64,000 bases of DNA, taken from Aurantiacibacter odishensis. Its GTDB lineage: Bacteria > Pseudomonadota > Alphaproteobacteria > Sphingomonadales > Sphingomonadaceae. Each line of letters begins with the position of its first letter. The stretch's first letter is position 1. The notes under the pieces were generated by a model, which was not told the origin of the DNA, searched no databases, and worked only from the letters and a program-made list of their open reading frames with translations. The stretch spans positions 124,001 to 188,000 of the forward strand of contig NZ_QYOS01000021.1 of NCBI RefSeq assembly GCF_003605195.1. Reading direction: 5' to 3'. A program made the translations under genes and the position numbers. This document shows positions 1 through 8,303 of this stretch, in pieces.

Positions 1-86
1 GCCCGCGACCCGCCTCGTCAACCCCTGCCACAAGGGGGCCGGGGCCAAGCGAGGCACAAAATTCGTTCGAGGGAGTTCCGGAGAGC

Positions 87-1289
87 ATGCGTAACAAAGT
101 CCTGACCGCCATCATATTCCCCACCGTCGCTCTCGCAAGCTGCAACAGCGCCGCAACCGGGGATACCGCTCCCTCCGCCAGTGCCACGGAAGAAACCGTT
201 ACCGCTGTTGCGGGTGGTGAGCCTGTGGAACTGCAATCCACCTCTCCTTTCGACGCAGCCAGCTACGGCGCTTTCAACGAGCCCTGGGCTCTGGCGTTCG
301 AACCCGGCACCGGCGTGATCTTCATCACCGAGAAGCCCGGCACGATGAAGTTCTACGATCCCGCAAGCGGCCGCATGGGCACGGTTACAGGAATGCCGTC
401 CGTCGCCTATCGAGGCCAGGGCGGGCTCGGCGCGCTTGCCTTCGCGCCGGACTACGCCACCAGCGACACGATCTATCTCTCGTGGGCGAAGGAATCGGGC
501 GAAGGCACAAAGGCCGCCGTCGGGCGCGGGACGCTGGTGTGCGACGCAGCGGATGCCTGCCGCGTCGACGGCCTTACCGAAATCTGGGAGCAGAGCCGCG
601 CGGGTGAGCGCCCGGGCCACTACTCCCACCGCCTCGCGTTCTCGCCCGATGGCCAATACCTGTTCGTCTCCAGCGGAGACCGGCAGGAGCAGGACCCCGC
701 GCAGAACCTGGAAAACAACCTTGGCACCGTGGTGCGCCTGAATCTCGACGGCACGCCCGCTGCTGGCAATCCCTTCGCCGACCGCGGCAGCCCGACCGAC
801 CAGATCTGGTCCTACGGCCAGCGCAACATGCTGGGGCTGGAGTTCGATTCCTCCGGCAACCTGTGGGCGCTGGAGCATGGTCCGGCCGGCGGGGACGAGC
901 TGAACCTTGTCGAGCCCGGTAACAACTACGGCTGGCCCACCCGCTCCAATGGCGACAACTACTCCGGCAGCGACATTCCCGATCACACTGCGGACGATCC
1001 CTTCGTGAAGCCCGCGATCAGCTGGAACCCGGTGATCGCGCCGGGCGGCATGACCTTCTACACCGGCGACATGTTCGCCGACTGGCAAGGCCAACTGCTA
1101 ATCGCCAACCTGCGCACCCAGTCGATCAGCCGCGTTACCGTGAACGCCGCCGCCAATTCGGCGGATGAAGCCTCTCGCTACGAGTTCCCGCGCCGCCTGC
1201 GCGACATTGCACAGGCACCGGACGGTGCCCTCTGGGTGATCGAGGATGGCGCGGAAGGTCGCCTGATCCGTCTGACGCCCAAGGGTTAA
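87..1289 (+). CDS. PQQ-dependent sugar dehydrogenase-type lipoprotein
   Basis: 400 residues. The N-terminus is a lipoprotein signal peptide ending in a lipobox-like LASC at about residues 16-19, so the mature protein is probably membrane-anchored outside the cytoplasm. The rest reads as a glucose/sorbosone dehydrogenase six-bladed propeller: HRLAFSPDG, SSGDRQEQDPAQ, YGQRNMLGLEF, EHGPAGGDELN and NNYGWP all match the soluble aldose dehydrogenase (YliI-like) pattern. The family oxidises sugars with PQQ; the substrate cannot be told from sequence. A purine-rich GGAGAGC sits just before the ATG. It stands alone, 64 bp before the acetyltransferase gene. Confidence 0.85.
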   Translation: MRNKVLTAIIFPTVALASCNSAATGDTAPSASATEETVTAVAGGEPVELQSTSPFDAASYGAFNEPWALAFEPGTGVIFITEKPGTMKFYDPASGRMGTVTGMPSVAYRGQGGLGALAFAPDYATSDTIYLSWAKESGEGTKAAVGRGTLVCDAADACRVDGLTEIWEQSRAGERPGHYSHRLAFSPDGQYLFVSSGDRQEQDPAQNLENNLGTVVRLNLDGTPAAGNPFADRGSPTDQIWSYGQRNMLGLEFDSSGNLWALEHGPAGGDELNLVEPGNNYGWPTRSNGDNYSGSDIPDHTADDPFVKPAISWNPVIAPGGMTFYTGDMFADWQGQLLIANLRTQSISRVTVNAAANSADEASRYEFPRRLRDIAQAPDGALWVIEDGAEGRLIRLTPKG

Positions 1290-1323
1290 GCGAAAAGGTA
1301 TCGCGCGAAACAGTTGCGCCTGT

Positions 1324-1349
1324 GGGCGCGCCGCCCTATCGGCGCGCCC
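1324..1349 (+). promoter_or_regulatory. GC-only stem-loop just before a start codon
   Basis: A perfect 9-bp inverted repeat, GGGCGCGCC (1324-1332) and GGCGCGCCC (1341-1349), with an 8-nt loop. It ends 3 nt before the ATG at 1353 and has no T-run. It may end transcription from the sugar dehydrogenase gene or mask the ribosome binding site of the acetyltransferase; the sequence does not decide. Confidence 0.5.
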
Positions 1350-1352
1350 CCT

Positions 1353-1871
1353 ATGACCGACGTTACCGCCACCCTGATTCCGCTCGCCGAAGTGGACCCC
1401 GCCATGGTCGAGGAATTGCTCGACCGTGCCTTTGGCGAGGATCGCCAGTCTCGCACGGCCTACAAGGTGCGCGAGGGGACGGACTGGCTACCCGCATTGA
1501 GCTTCGCCGTGGTGGACGACAACCGCTATCTCGTCGGCACCATACAGGTGTGGCCCGTCGCGCTGACGGACGATCAGGGCCGCCGCCACCCGATGCTGAT
1601 GGTCGGCCCCGTCGCCGTGGTGCCCGAACGGCATAACCAGGGGTTCGGGCAGGCGCTCTTCGCCGCCATGTTCGATGCGATGAATCCGTCCGCCGCGCTG
1701 CCGCAGGTGCTGATCGGCGACCCGGAATACTACGGCCGGTTCGGATTCCACGGCGCGCCGACGCAAGGATGGGACCTGCCCGGTCCCTTCGAGCGGCATC
1801 GTCTGCTGGTCCGCACGGACAATCCCGGCGTATTGCCCGACCACGGCACTTTGGGCCCTTGGCTTGGCTGA
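1353..1871 (+). CDS. GNAT family N-acetyltransferase
   Basis: 172 residues starting MTDVTATLIP. An upstream in-frame start would place the 1324-1349 stem-loop inside the coding region and add a low-complexity tail, so the ATG at 1353 is preferred. The fold is shown by MVGPVAVVPERHNQGFGQAL, where the V-x-P-x-x-x-x-Q-G-x-G part is the acetyl-CoA pyrophosphate loop, and by the later GDPEYYGRFGF typical of YhbS-like acetyltransferases. The substrate is unknown. It is followed 25 bp later by the DUF1285 gene on the same strand. Confidence 0.8.
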   Translation: MTDVTATLIPLAEVDPAMVEELLDRAFGEDRQSRTAYKVREGTDWLPALSFAVVDDNRYLVGTIQVWPVALTDDQGRRHPMLMVGPVAVVPERHNQGFGQALFAAMFDAMNPSAALPQVLIGDPEYYGRFGFHGAPTQGWDLPGPFERHRLLVRTDNPGVLPDHGTLGPWLG

Positions 1872-1896
1872 CATCAATGGCCATCTGGTATGAACC

Positions 1897-2454
1897 ATGG
1901 CCTACGATATCCCGCCCGACCTTGCCGGAATGAACCTGCTGGAAATTGCCGAGCAGGTCGAAGCGCGCAAGCTGCCTCCCGTCGATACCTGGAAGCCGGA
2001 GGCGACCAGCAACAGCAACATGCGCATCGCCGCCGATGGCACCTGGTATCACGACGGCAGCCCGATCACCCGCCCCGCGATGGTGCGCGCCTTTGCCAGC
2101 CTGCTGTGGCGCGATCCGGAGGACGGGCAGTACTACCTCGTCACCCCGCACTACCGGCAGACGATCGAGGTGGAGGACGCCGCCTTCATTGCCACCGACA
2201 TGCGCGAGGACGACGATGCCTTGGCCTTCCGCCTCAACACCGATGAACTGGTGATCGCCGGGCCGGACAATCCCCTGCGCGCTGCGGGCGATGCCGACGC
2301 GCCCACCATCTACCTCGCCGTGCGCCACGGGTGCGAAGCGAAGCTGGACCGTTCCACCTGGATGCAACTGGCGCAGTATGCGCTCGATCAGGGGCACGAG
2401 CCGCTTGCGGTCACCAGCAGAGGCGAAACCTTCTCCTTGGTGCCTGCCGAATGA
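1897..2454 (+). CDS. DUF1285 family protein
   Basis: 185 residues, no signal peptide. The region from MRIAADGTWYHDGSPITRP onward matches the DUF1285 family, a small cytoplasmic alpha/beta protein of unknown function common in proteobacteria. In this lineage it is usually found next to a NUDIX and a CCA-adding enzyme gene, as here. Its stop codon overlaps the start of the NUDIX gene (ATGA), which implies translational coupling. No catalytic residues are recognisable. Confidence 0.8.
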   Translation: MAYDIPPDLAGMNLLEIAEQVEARKLPPVDTWKPEATSNSNMRIAADGTWYHDGSPITRPAMVRAFASLLWRDPEDGQYYLVTPHYRQTIEVEDAAFIATDMREDDDALAFRLNTDELVIAGPDNPLRAAGDADAPTIYLAVRHGCEAKLDRSTWMQLAQYALDQGHEPLAVTSRGETFSLVPAE

Positions 2455-3053
2455 GCCTGCTGTTCGACCGCTTGCATCGCCATTTTGCCGACACGCAGCA
2501 TATTGGCATGGCGGGCATTCGGGACGACAGCGAATTCGTGGTGGGGCAGGAACTGCGCGATGCCGCCGTCCTGATCGCCGTGACGGAGCGGGCCGAACCC
2601 GGCGTGCTCCTCACCCACCGCCCCCTCACCATGCCCAGCCATCCCGGCCAGGTTTCATTTCCCGGCGGCAAGCTGGAAGCGGGGGAAACCGTGATCGAGG
2701 CCGCCCTTCGCGAAGCGGAGGAGGAACTGGCTATCGATCCCGCCCGGGTGCGCGTGGTGGGAGAGGCGACGACTTTCGCCACCGGCAGCGGATACCGCCT
2801 TACGCCTGTTCTGGGCGTCATCCCCTCCGATATCGAAATTCGCCCCGACCCGCGCGAGGTTGCCGACTGGTTCGAGGCGCCGCTGCGCCACCTGCTCGAC
2901 CAGTCGAACCACAAGCCCAAGATCGGCATGTTCAACGGCAACGAGCGGCCCTACGTCGAGATCGACTGGCAGGGTCATCGCATCTGGGGCATTACGGCGG
3001 GCATCATCGCCCACTTGTCGCACCGCTTGTCGGTGGACGATCTGGTTGAATAG
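2451..3053 (+). CDS. NUDIX hydrolase, CoA pyrophosphatase type
   Basis: 200 residues from the ATG that overlaps the DUF1285 stop. A complete Nudix box G-x5-E-x7-R-E-U-x-E-E-x-G-U is present with only the last glycine relaxed: GGKLEAGETVIEAALREAEE at about residues 67-86. The LLTHRPLTMPSHPGQVSFPG stretch just before it is the CoA-diphosphatase (UPF0035) signature, so hydrolysis of CoA or acyl-CoA to 3',5'-ADP and phosphopantetheine is the likely reaction. It lies inside a compact co-directional row with DUF1285 and cca. Confidence 0.85.
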   Translation: MSLLFDRLHRHFADTQHIGMAGIRDDSEFVVGQELRDAAVLIAVTERAEPGVLLTHRPLTMPSHPGQVSFPGGKLEAGETVIEAALREAEEELAIDPARVRVVGEATTFATGSGYRLTPVLGVIPSDIEIRPDPREVADWFEAPLRHLLDQSNHKPKIGMFNGNERPYVEIDWQGHRIWGITAGIIAHLSHRLSVDDLVE

Positions 3054-3080
3054 CGGGGCGCTTCGTGCTGAAGGCGAAGC

Positions 3081-4262
3081 GTGACGAAGGCCACTCTCTT
3101 CCAAGCCGAATGGACGCAGCGCGCAGACCTTGCGCAGCTTGTCGCCGCCATTGGCGCGGATAACCTGCGCTGGGTGGGCGGCGCGGTGCGCGATACGCTG
3201 CTAGGCCTCGCGGTAAAGGATATCGACGCGGCCACGCCGCTCCATCCCGAAGAGGTTATGGCGCGCCTGAAGGAGGCGGGTATCAAGGTCGTGCCGACGG
3301 GCCTCGATCACGGCACCGTCACCGCGGTTGTGGATGGCGGGCCGGTGGAAGTCACCACGCTGCGCAAGGACGTCGCCACCGACGGCAGGCGCGCGACCGT
3401 TGCCTTTGCCGACAACTGGCAGGACGATGCCGCCCGGCGCGATTTCACGATCAACGCGCTCTACGCCCATCCCGAAACGCTGAAAATCAGCGACTATTTC
3501 GGCGGGCTGGACGATCTGGAGGCACGACGCGTGCGCTTCATCGGCGATGCGCGCGAGCGTATCCGCGAGGATCACTTGCGCATCCTGCGCTATTACCGCT
3601 TCCAGGCACGGTTCGGCTCAACGCTGGATGACGAGGGCGAGAATGCCTGCGCCGAATTGGCGCCCATGCTGAAGGGTCTCAGCCGTGAACGCGTGGCAAT
3701 GGAACTGCTCGGCCTGCTGGACCTTGCAGACCCGGTACCCACCGTGCGCCGCATGTTCGATCGCGGCGTGCTGCCGGTGATCCTTCCTGAAGTTGGCGAG
3801 GACGGCCTTGCCCGCCTCTCCACCCTGACGCAGACCGAAGAGACGCAAGGTGCGGGGCCCAACGCCATACGCCGTCTTGCCGCCATGCTGCCCGCTGAGC
3901 CGAAAACCGCCGAACAGGTCGCGGCGCGCCTGCGCCTTTCGAACGCGCACAAGAAGCGCCTCTCCCGCCTTGCCGCCCGCGCCCGCCGTCCCGGCGACGC
4001 CCGCGTGCTCGCCTACCGCGAGGGAATGGACGTAGCGCGCGATCTGCTGCTGCTGGCTGAGCAATCGACGGCGGCGCTGAAGGGGTGGGAGATACCGAAT
4101 TTCCCGTTGAAAGGCGGCGAAATTGTCGAACGCGGAGTGGATGCCGGACCGGAAGTCGCACGTGTATTGCGAGCGGTCGAAAATCGCTGGCTGGAAGAAG
4201 GTTTCCCCGATCGGACCCGTGTCGATCAATTGCTGCGCGCAGAATTGCCTGGCGACAATTAG
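3081..4262 (+). CDS. cca: CCA tRNA nucleotidyltransferase
   Basis: 393 residues from a GTG start. The class II nucleotidyltransferase head is clear: RWVGGAVRDTLLG, the DID metal-binding motif in VKDIDAAT, RRDFTINALYA and RIREDHLRILRYYRFQARF. Length and lack of an HD domain fit alphaproteobacterial CCA-adding enzymes; a poly(A) polymerase of the same superfamily is less likely. The start codon directly follows a small hairpin (GCTTCG 3060-3065, CGAAGC 3075-3080) whose loop displays GAAGG as the only Shine-Dalgarno match. It is last in the GNAT-DUF1285-NUDIX row. Confidence 0.87.
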   Translation: MTKATLFQAEWTQRADLAQLVAAIGADNLRWVGGAVRDTLLGLAVKDIDAATPLHPEEVMARLKEAGIKVVPTGLDHGTVTAVVDGGPVEVTTLRKDVATDGRRATVAFADNWQDDAARRDFTINALYAHPETLKISDYFGGLDDLEARRVRFIGDARERIREDHLRILRYYRFQARFGSTLDDEGENACAELAPMLKGLSRERVAMELLGLLDLADPVPTVRRMFDRGVLPVILPEVGEDGLARLSTLTQTEETQGAGPNAIRRLAAMLPAEPKTAEQVAARLRLSNAHKKRLSRLAARARRPGDARVLAYREGMDVARDLLLLAEQSTAALKGWEIPNFPLKGGEIVERGVDAGPEVARVLRAVENRWLEEGFPDRTRVDQLLRAELPGDN

Positions 4263-4510
4263 TACGCATCGCTTACAGTTTCTCCTTGAAATTGGCTGCC
4301 GGGCTGGTGCAGGTAGTGTTCAGAAGCCGTCTGCTAGAAGGCTTTTTAACGGGATCGGCGCTGTGTTTGCGCCGTCTGTGTCTGCCCCGGCAATTGATCG
4401 GGTGCTTGCCGCCCGTGTGCCATTTCCGGCGCCTTTCAGGCCATGTCGGACGAATTTGAACTCCCGGACCCGCACCATGCGAAGGGTCTGGATGGAAGGG
4501 GATTACTTGC

Positions 4511-5014
4511 ATGAAAAAGATCGCACTCACCGCCGCCGCAGCCGTTGCTGCCCTCGCCGCCAACCCTGCCTTGGCGCAGGACGTGGGCGACACCGTGATG
4601 GGTAACGACGGCAATGCCATCGGCACCGTCGCGCAGACCAACGAACAGGCCGTGCTGCTGTCTGTCGACGATTACCAGATCGCCCTGCCCGCCAACCTGT
4701 TCGGCGAAGGCGAAACCGGCCCGACCCTGAACGTCACCAAGGCCCAGCTGGTACAGATGCACGAACAGCAGTTGGCCGAGGCCGAAGCCGCGCTTGCCGC
4801 CGCCCTCGTTGAAGGCGCAGCCGTCGTCACCGCCGATCCTCAGCCGCTGGGCACCGTCGACACCATCGATGAAGCCAACGTCGTGATCGTGCGCGAAGAC
4901 GAAAGCAAGGTCACGCTGCCGAAGGATATGTTCGCAGTCGACCAGAACGGTGCGCTCGTCGCCCGTATCATGATGGCCGACCTCGAAGCTGCTTTGGCCG
5001 CACAGGCCGGCTAA
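4511..5014 (+). CDS. secreted protein with an internal duplication, function unknown
   Basis: 167 residues. Residues 1-22 are a classical signal peptide ending ALA-Q. The mature part contains two similar units: VMGNDGNAIGTVAQTNEQ followed by LPANLF, and VTADPQPLGTVDTIDEAN followed by LPKDMF, separated by an alanine/glutamate-rich helix. The unit resembles the small beta-barrel of PRC-like domains, but I cannot assign a function. It is preceded by an AAGGGG ribosome binding site, has about 250 bp of its own upstream region, and is followed by a strong terminator, so it is a single-gene unit. Confidence 0.7.
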   Translation: MKKIALTAAAAVAALAANPALAQDVGDTVMGNDGNAIGTVAQTNEQAVLLSVDDYQIALPANLFGEGETGPTLNVTKAQLVQMHEQQLAEAEAALAAALVEGAAVVTADPQPLGTVDTIDEANVVIVREDESKVTLPKDMFAVDQNGALVARIMMADLEAALAAQAG

Positions 5015-5043
5015 GCTTCCCGCTTACCAAGATCACCAAGGAG

Positions 5044-5072
5044 CCCGGCAGGAGCGATCCTGCCGGGTTTTT
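5044..5072 (+). terminator. Rho-independent terminator
   Basis: Perfect 9-bp stem CCCGGCAGG / CCTGCCGGG with a 6-nt loop, followed by TTTTT. It ends the 4511-5014 transcript. Confidence 0.92.
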
Positions 5073-5107
5073 GTGTAGGAAAACGGCGTGCGATTGGCGC
5101 GCCGCAA

Positions 5108-5186
5108 GGCCGAACGGCCGCCCGCAGCGGGCGCGGAGCGTAGCGCAGCGCGTCTAGCGAGGACGAAGCCGCGCAAGGCGGCTTCG
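5108..5186. repeat. cluster of three GC-rich small palindromes
   Basis: Three inverted repeats lie between the preceding terminator and the end of parC: GGCCG/CGGCC (5108-5119), GCCCGC/GCGGGC (5120-5132) and CGAAGCCGC/GCGGCTTCG (5164-5186, 5-nt loop). None has a T-run on either strand. The cluster looks like a REP-type intergenic element or mRNA 3'-end stabiliser for parC. Confidence 0.45.
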
Positions 5187-5200
5187 CACAACAAACTACC

Positions 5201-7498
5201 TTAAAACTTGTTATCTTTCGGGAAGCCCTGCGGCGGCAATCGGCCAGCTGCGCCGCGTGCCACTTTCCACATGCCGATTTCGTTCTCGGTCCGGGTGCGG
5301 TCGCCCTTGCCGCCCATCTGCCAGCTCAGGCCCTCTTCCAGCGTGAAGGTGGTGGCATCGGAGAGGCCGCCGTCGCGGTAGCGTTGCAGAGTCACGCCCT
5401 GCCCGCGCGTCATGACTGGCATTTCCTCCAGCGCGAAAATCACCAGCTTGCGGTTCTCGCCCACCACGGCAACGTGATCGTGTGCGGGCGCCACTTCACG
5501 CGCCACGGTCAGCTTCGCATCGCCTTTCAGGTTGACCACCTGGCGGCCCTTGCGGGTCTCGGCCAGCAGCTCGTCGGTAATGGCGACGAAGCCCTTGCCG
5601 ATGGTGGAGGCGAGCAGCACCTGCTTGTCCTTCTCGTGCACCACCACGGCGATGATCTGGGTGGAGGCGTCGATATCCAGCGTGTTCCTCACCGGCTCGC
5701 CAAAGCCGCGCGCGCTGGGCAGCTTGTCCGCCCCCAGCGTGAAGAAGCGCCCGTCGGCCCCTGCCAGCAGCAGCTTGTCAGTCGTCTGGCAATGAACGGC
5801 GAAGGCCGGGCCATCGCCCTCCTTGTACTTGAAATCGCCGCAGCCGTCCTCGCCAAGGTCCACGTGGCCCTTCGCGGCGCGCACCCAGCCCTTGGCCGAG
5901 AGGATCACCGTTACCGGCTCCTTCTCGATCATGGCATCGGGATTGAATTCTACCGTCGGCGCAGCCTCGGCAATCGTCGTGCGGCGCGCGCCGATGGCGG
6001 TATCCTCGCCATATTCCTTGCGCAGGGCGGCCATGTCTCGCTTCAGCCGGGTGCGCTGGCGCGCCGGGCTTTCTAGCAGTTTCGTCAGCTCGTCCTGCTC
6101 TTTCAGCAGTTCGTCCTTCTCGGTGCGAAGCTGCATCTCCTCCAGCTTGCGCAAGCTGCGCAAACGCATGTTCAGGATGGCCTCGGTCTGCCTGTCGGTA
6201 AGGCCGAATTCCTCCATCATCACCGGCTTTGGCTCATCCTCTGTGCGGATGATCTCGATCACCCGGTCGAGGTTGAGGAAAGCGATGATGTAGCCTTCCA
6301 GCAGTTCCAGCCGGTCCGCGATCTTGGCCAGCCGGTGCGACGTGCGGCGTTGCAGAATCTCGATCTGGTGCGTGACCCAGTTCTGCAGCAGCTCCTTGAG
6401 CCCCATCACCATCGGCGTGCGGGTATGGTCCAGCACGTTGAGGTTGAGGCTGAAGCGCGTTTCAAGGTCCGTCAGCTTGTAGACGCTTTCCTTCAGCAGT
6501 TCGGGATCGACGTTGCGGCTGCGCGGCACCAGCACGATGCGTACCTGCTCGTCACTCTCGTCGCGCACGTCTTCCAGGATCGGCAGCTTCTTGTCACCGA
6601 TGGCGGCGGCGATCTGCTCGATCAGCTTGCTCTTGGGCACCTGGTAAGGGATTTCGGAAATGACGAGCTGGTATCCGCCGCCTTTCTGCCGTTCGATCCC
6701 GGCCTCGCGGTCGGCTGTGTTCTCCGCCTCCGCCGCAAAGAAACGCCCACGCACGCGGAAGGACCCACGGCCCGTTTCGTAGGCGTTGGAAATTGCCTCC
6801 GGGCTGTCGACCACAAGGCCGCCTGTGGCAAAGTCCGGCCCCTTGAACACGGTCATCAGCTCTTCGTGGGTAACGTCCTTGTTGAACATCACCATCTCGG
6901 CCGCATCCAGCACTTCGGCGACGTTGTGGCTGGGGATGCTGGTCGCCATGCCCACGGCGATGCCACTCGCCCCGTTCGCCAGCAGGTTGGGGAAGAGGCC
7001 GGGCATGATGACCGGTTCTTCTTCCTCGTTGTTGTAGGTGGGGATGAACTCGACCGTGCCCTCGTCCAGCCCGTCCATCAGCTGCATCGCGGTGCGCGTC
7101 AGCTTGCATTCGGTATAGCGGTAGGCGGCGGCGTTATCGCCGTCGATATTGCCGAAGTTGCCCTGCCCCTCCACCAGCGGATAGCGCAGCGTGAACGGCT
7201 GGGCGAGGCGCACCATCGCATCGTAGACCGCCACGTCGCCATGCGGGTGATACTTGCCGATCACGTCGCCCACGACGCGGGCAGACTTCTTGAACGTGCT
7301 GTCGGGCGAGAGGCGCAACTGCCGCATCGTCCACAACAGGCGGCGGTGGACCGGCTTCAGACCATCGCGCAGGTCCGGCAGCGAACGCGCTGTAATCGTT
7401 GACAGGGCGTAGACGAGATAACGCTCCGAAAGCGCGCTTTCGAAAGGTTCGCGGGTAATGCCCGCGCCGGAATCACTGGGTTCTTCAACGGTTGCCAT
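5201..7498 (-). CDS. parC: DNA topoisomerase IV subunit A
   Basis: 765 residues. The breakage-reunion domain is complete: [17 protein letters not shown] near residues 40-56, GKYHPHGD at 81-88, and the catalytic tyrosine in AAAYRYTE (R127-Y128). The C-terminal beta-propeller is short and lacks the GyrA box, which fits ParC rather than GyrA. The quinolone-contact position equivalent to E. coli Ser80 is Val89 and the Glu84 equivalent is Asp93. It is transcribed divergently from the pfpI-type gene across a 106-bp gap. The partner parE is not in the window. Confidence 0.92.
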   Translation of the reverse strand: MATVEEPSDSGAGITREPFESALSERYLVYALSTITARSLPDLRDGLKPVHRRLLWTMRQLRLSPDSTFKKSARVVGDVIGKYHPHGDVAVYDAMVRLAQPFTLRYPLVEGQGNFGNIDGDNAAAYRYTECKLTRTAMQLMDGLDEGTVEFIPTYNNEEEEPVIMPGLFPNLLANGASGIAVGMATSIPSHNVAEVLDAAEMVMFNKDVTHEELMTVFKGPDFATGGLVVDSPEAISNAYETGRGSFRVRGRFFAAEAENTADREAGIERQKGGGYQLVISEIPYQVPKSKLIEQIAAAIGDKKLPILEDVRDESDEQVRIVLVPRSRNVDPELLKESVYKLTDLETRFSLNLNVLDHTRTPMVMGLKELLQNWVTHQIEILQRRTSHRLAKIADRLELLEGYIIAFLNLDRVIEIIRTEDEPKPVMMEEFGLTDRQTEAILNMRLRSLRKLEEMQLRTEKDELLKEQDELTKLLESPARQRTRLKRDMAALRKEYGEDTAIGARRTTIAEAAPTVEFNPDAMIEKEPVTVILSAKGWVRAAKGHVDLGEDGCGDFKYKEGDGPAFAVHCQTTDKLLLAGADGRFFTLGADKLPSARGFGEPVRNTLDIDASTQIIAVVVHEKDKQVLLASTIGKGFVAITDELLAETRKGRQVVNLKGDAKLTVAREVAPAHDHVAVVGENRKLVIFALEEMPVMTRGQGVTLQRYRDGGLSDATTFTLEEGLSWQMGGKGDRTRTENEIGMWKVARGAAGRLPPQGFPKDNKF

Positions 7499-7538
7499 GC
7501 GGTTTGCCCTATCACCGTCTCCATTCGGCGGACAGCGC

Positions 7539-7564
7539 GGAACGTGGGCCTTTCCCCACCCGTT
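7539..7564 (+). promoter_or_regulatory. EcfG-type general stress promoter
   Basis: GGAAC at 7539-7543, a 17-nt spacer, and CGTT at 7561-7564: an exact match to the established alphaproteobacterial EcfG consensus GGAAC-N16/17-CGTT. Transcription would start near 7572, leaving a 30-nt leader with CAGGAG at 7591-7596 before the ATG at 7605. The downstream gene is a stress-type PfpI/DJ-1 protein. Confidence 0.75.
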
Positions 7565-7604
7565 GCAGGGTCAAACACCAAATCACGAAACAGGAGCACA
7601 CATC

Positions 7605-8156
7605 ATGGCACAACGCGTAATGATCCTCGCCACCAACGGCTTCGAACAGTCGGAACTGGAAAAGCCCAAGGCGAACCTCGAAGACGCGGGTTACGAGACC
7701 GTCGTCGTCAGCCTGGAAGACGGTCAGATCAAGGGCTGGGACAAGGATGACTGGGGCAGCCCGGTCGATGTCGACCTCACGTTGGACGAGGCGACAGAAG
7801 CCGAATTCGATGCGCTCGTCCTGCCCGGCGGCCAGATCAATCCGGACCTGCTTCGCGTGGAAGACAAGGCCGTGCAGATGGTCAAGGATTTCAACACTGC
7901 CGGTAAGCCCATCGCCGCGATTTGCCACGCTCCGTGGCTGCTGATCGAAGCGGGCCTGCTGAAGGGTCGTGGCGCTACCAGTTACACCTCGATCCGTACC
8001 GACCTTGCCAATGCCGGCGCAAACGTGATGGACAAGGAAGTGGTGGTTGACGGCAACCTCATCACCAGCCGCAACCCGGACGATATCCCTGCATTCTCCA
8101 ATGCCATCATTGATGCGCTGAAGCGTCAGAGTGCGAAGTTTACGGAAGCCGCCTGA
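7605..8156 (+). CDS. PfpI/DJ-1 family stress protein
   Basis: 183 residues from the ATG behind CAGGAG. The class I glutamine amidotransferase-like fold of the PfpI/YhbO (general stress protein 18) group is shown by MILATNGFEQSELEKP at the N-terminus, the ALVLPGGQINPD loop and the nucleophile elbow AAICHAPWLL with a Cys-His pair. Relatives act as deglycases, chaperones or proteases; which one applies here cannot be read from sequence. It is a single-gene unit between an EcfG promoter and a strong terminator, so it probably belongs to the general stress regulon. Confidence 0.88.
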   Translation: MAQRVMILATNGFEQSELEKPKANLEDAGYETVVVSLEDGQIKGWDKDDWGSPVDVDLTLDEATEAEFDALVLPGGQINPDLLRVEDKAVQMVKDFNTAGKPIAAICHAPWLLIEAGLLKGRGATSYTSIRTDLANAGANVMDKEVVVDGNLITSRNPDDIPAFSNAIIDALKRQSAKFTEAA

Positions 8157-8208
8157 TCCCCGGAAACGACCCGACCTCCAACCTGGTCCGGGGATACCGG
8201 ACTTCGAC

Positions 8209-8249
8209 AAAGCCCCGCCGTGCTGAGCAAGCGCGGCGGGGCTTTCTTG
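8209..8249 (+). terminator. Rho-independent terminator
   Basis: 12-bp stem AAAGCCCCGCCG (8209-8220) with CGGCGGGGCTTT (8234-8245), followed by a T-rich tail (TTTCTT). It ends the pfpI-type transcript and argues against any start for the next gene before about 8290. Confidence 0.88.
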
Positions 8250-8303
8250 TGCGGGCCGGACCCTTCCCCGCCGCCGCGCATTGGAAATTCGATGGGGAAG
8301 ACA

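Noticed and set aside
4320-4350. Possible terminator after cca (AAGCC ... GGCTTTTT)
   Set aside because: The stem is only 5 bp with a 10-nt loop; too weak to list as a feature.
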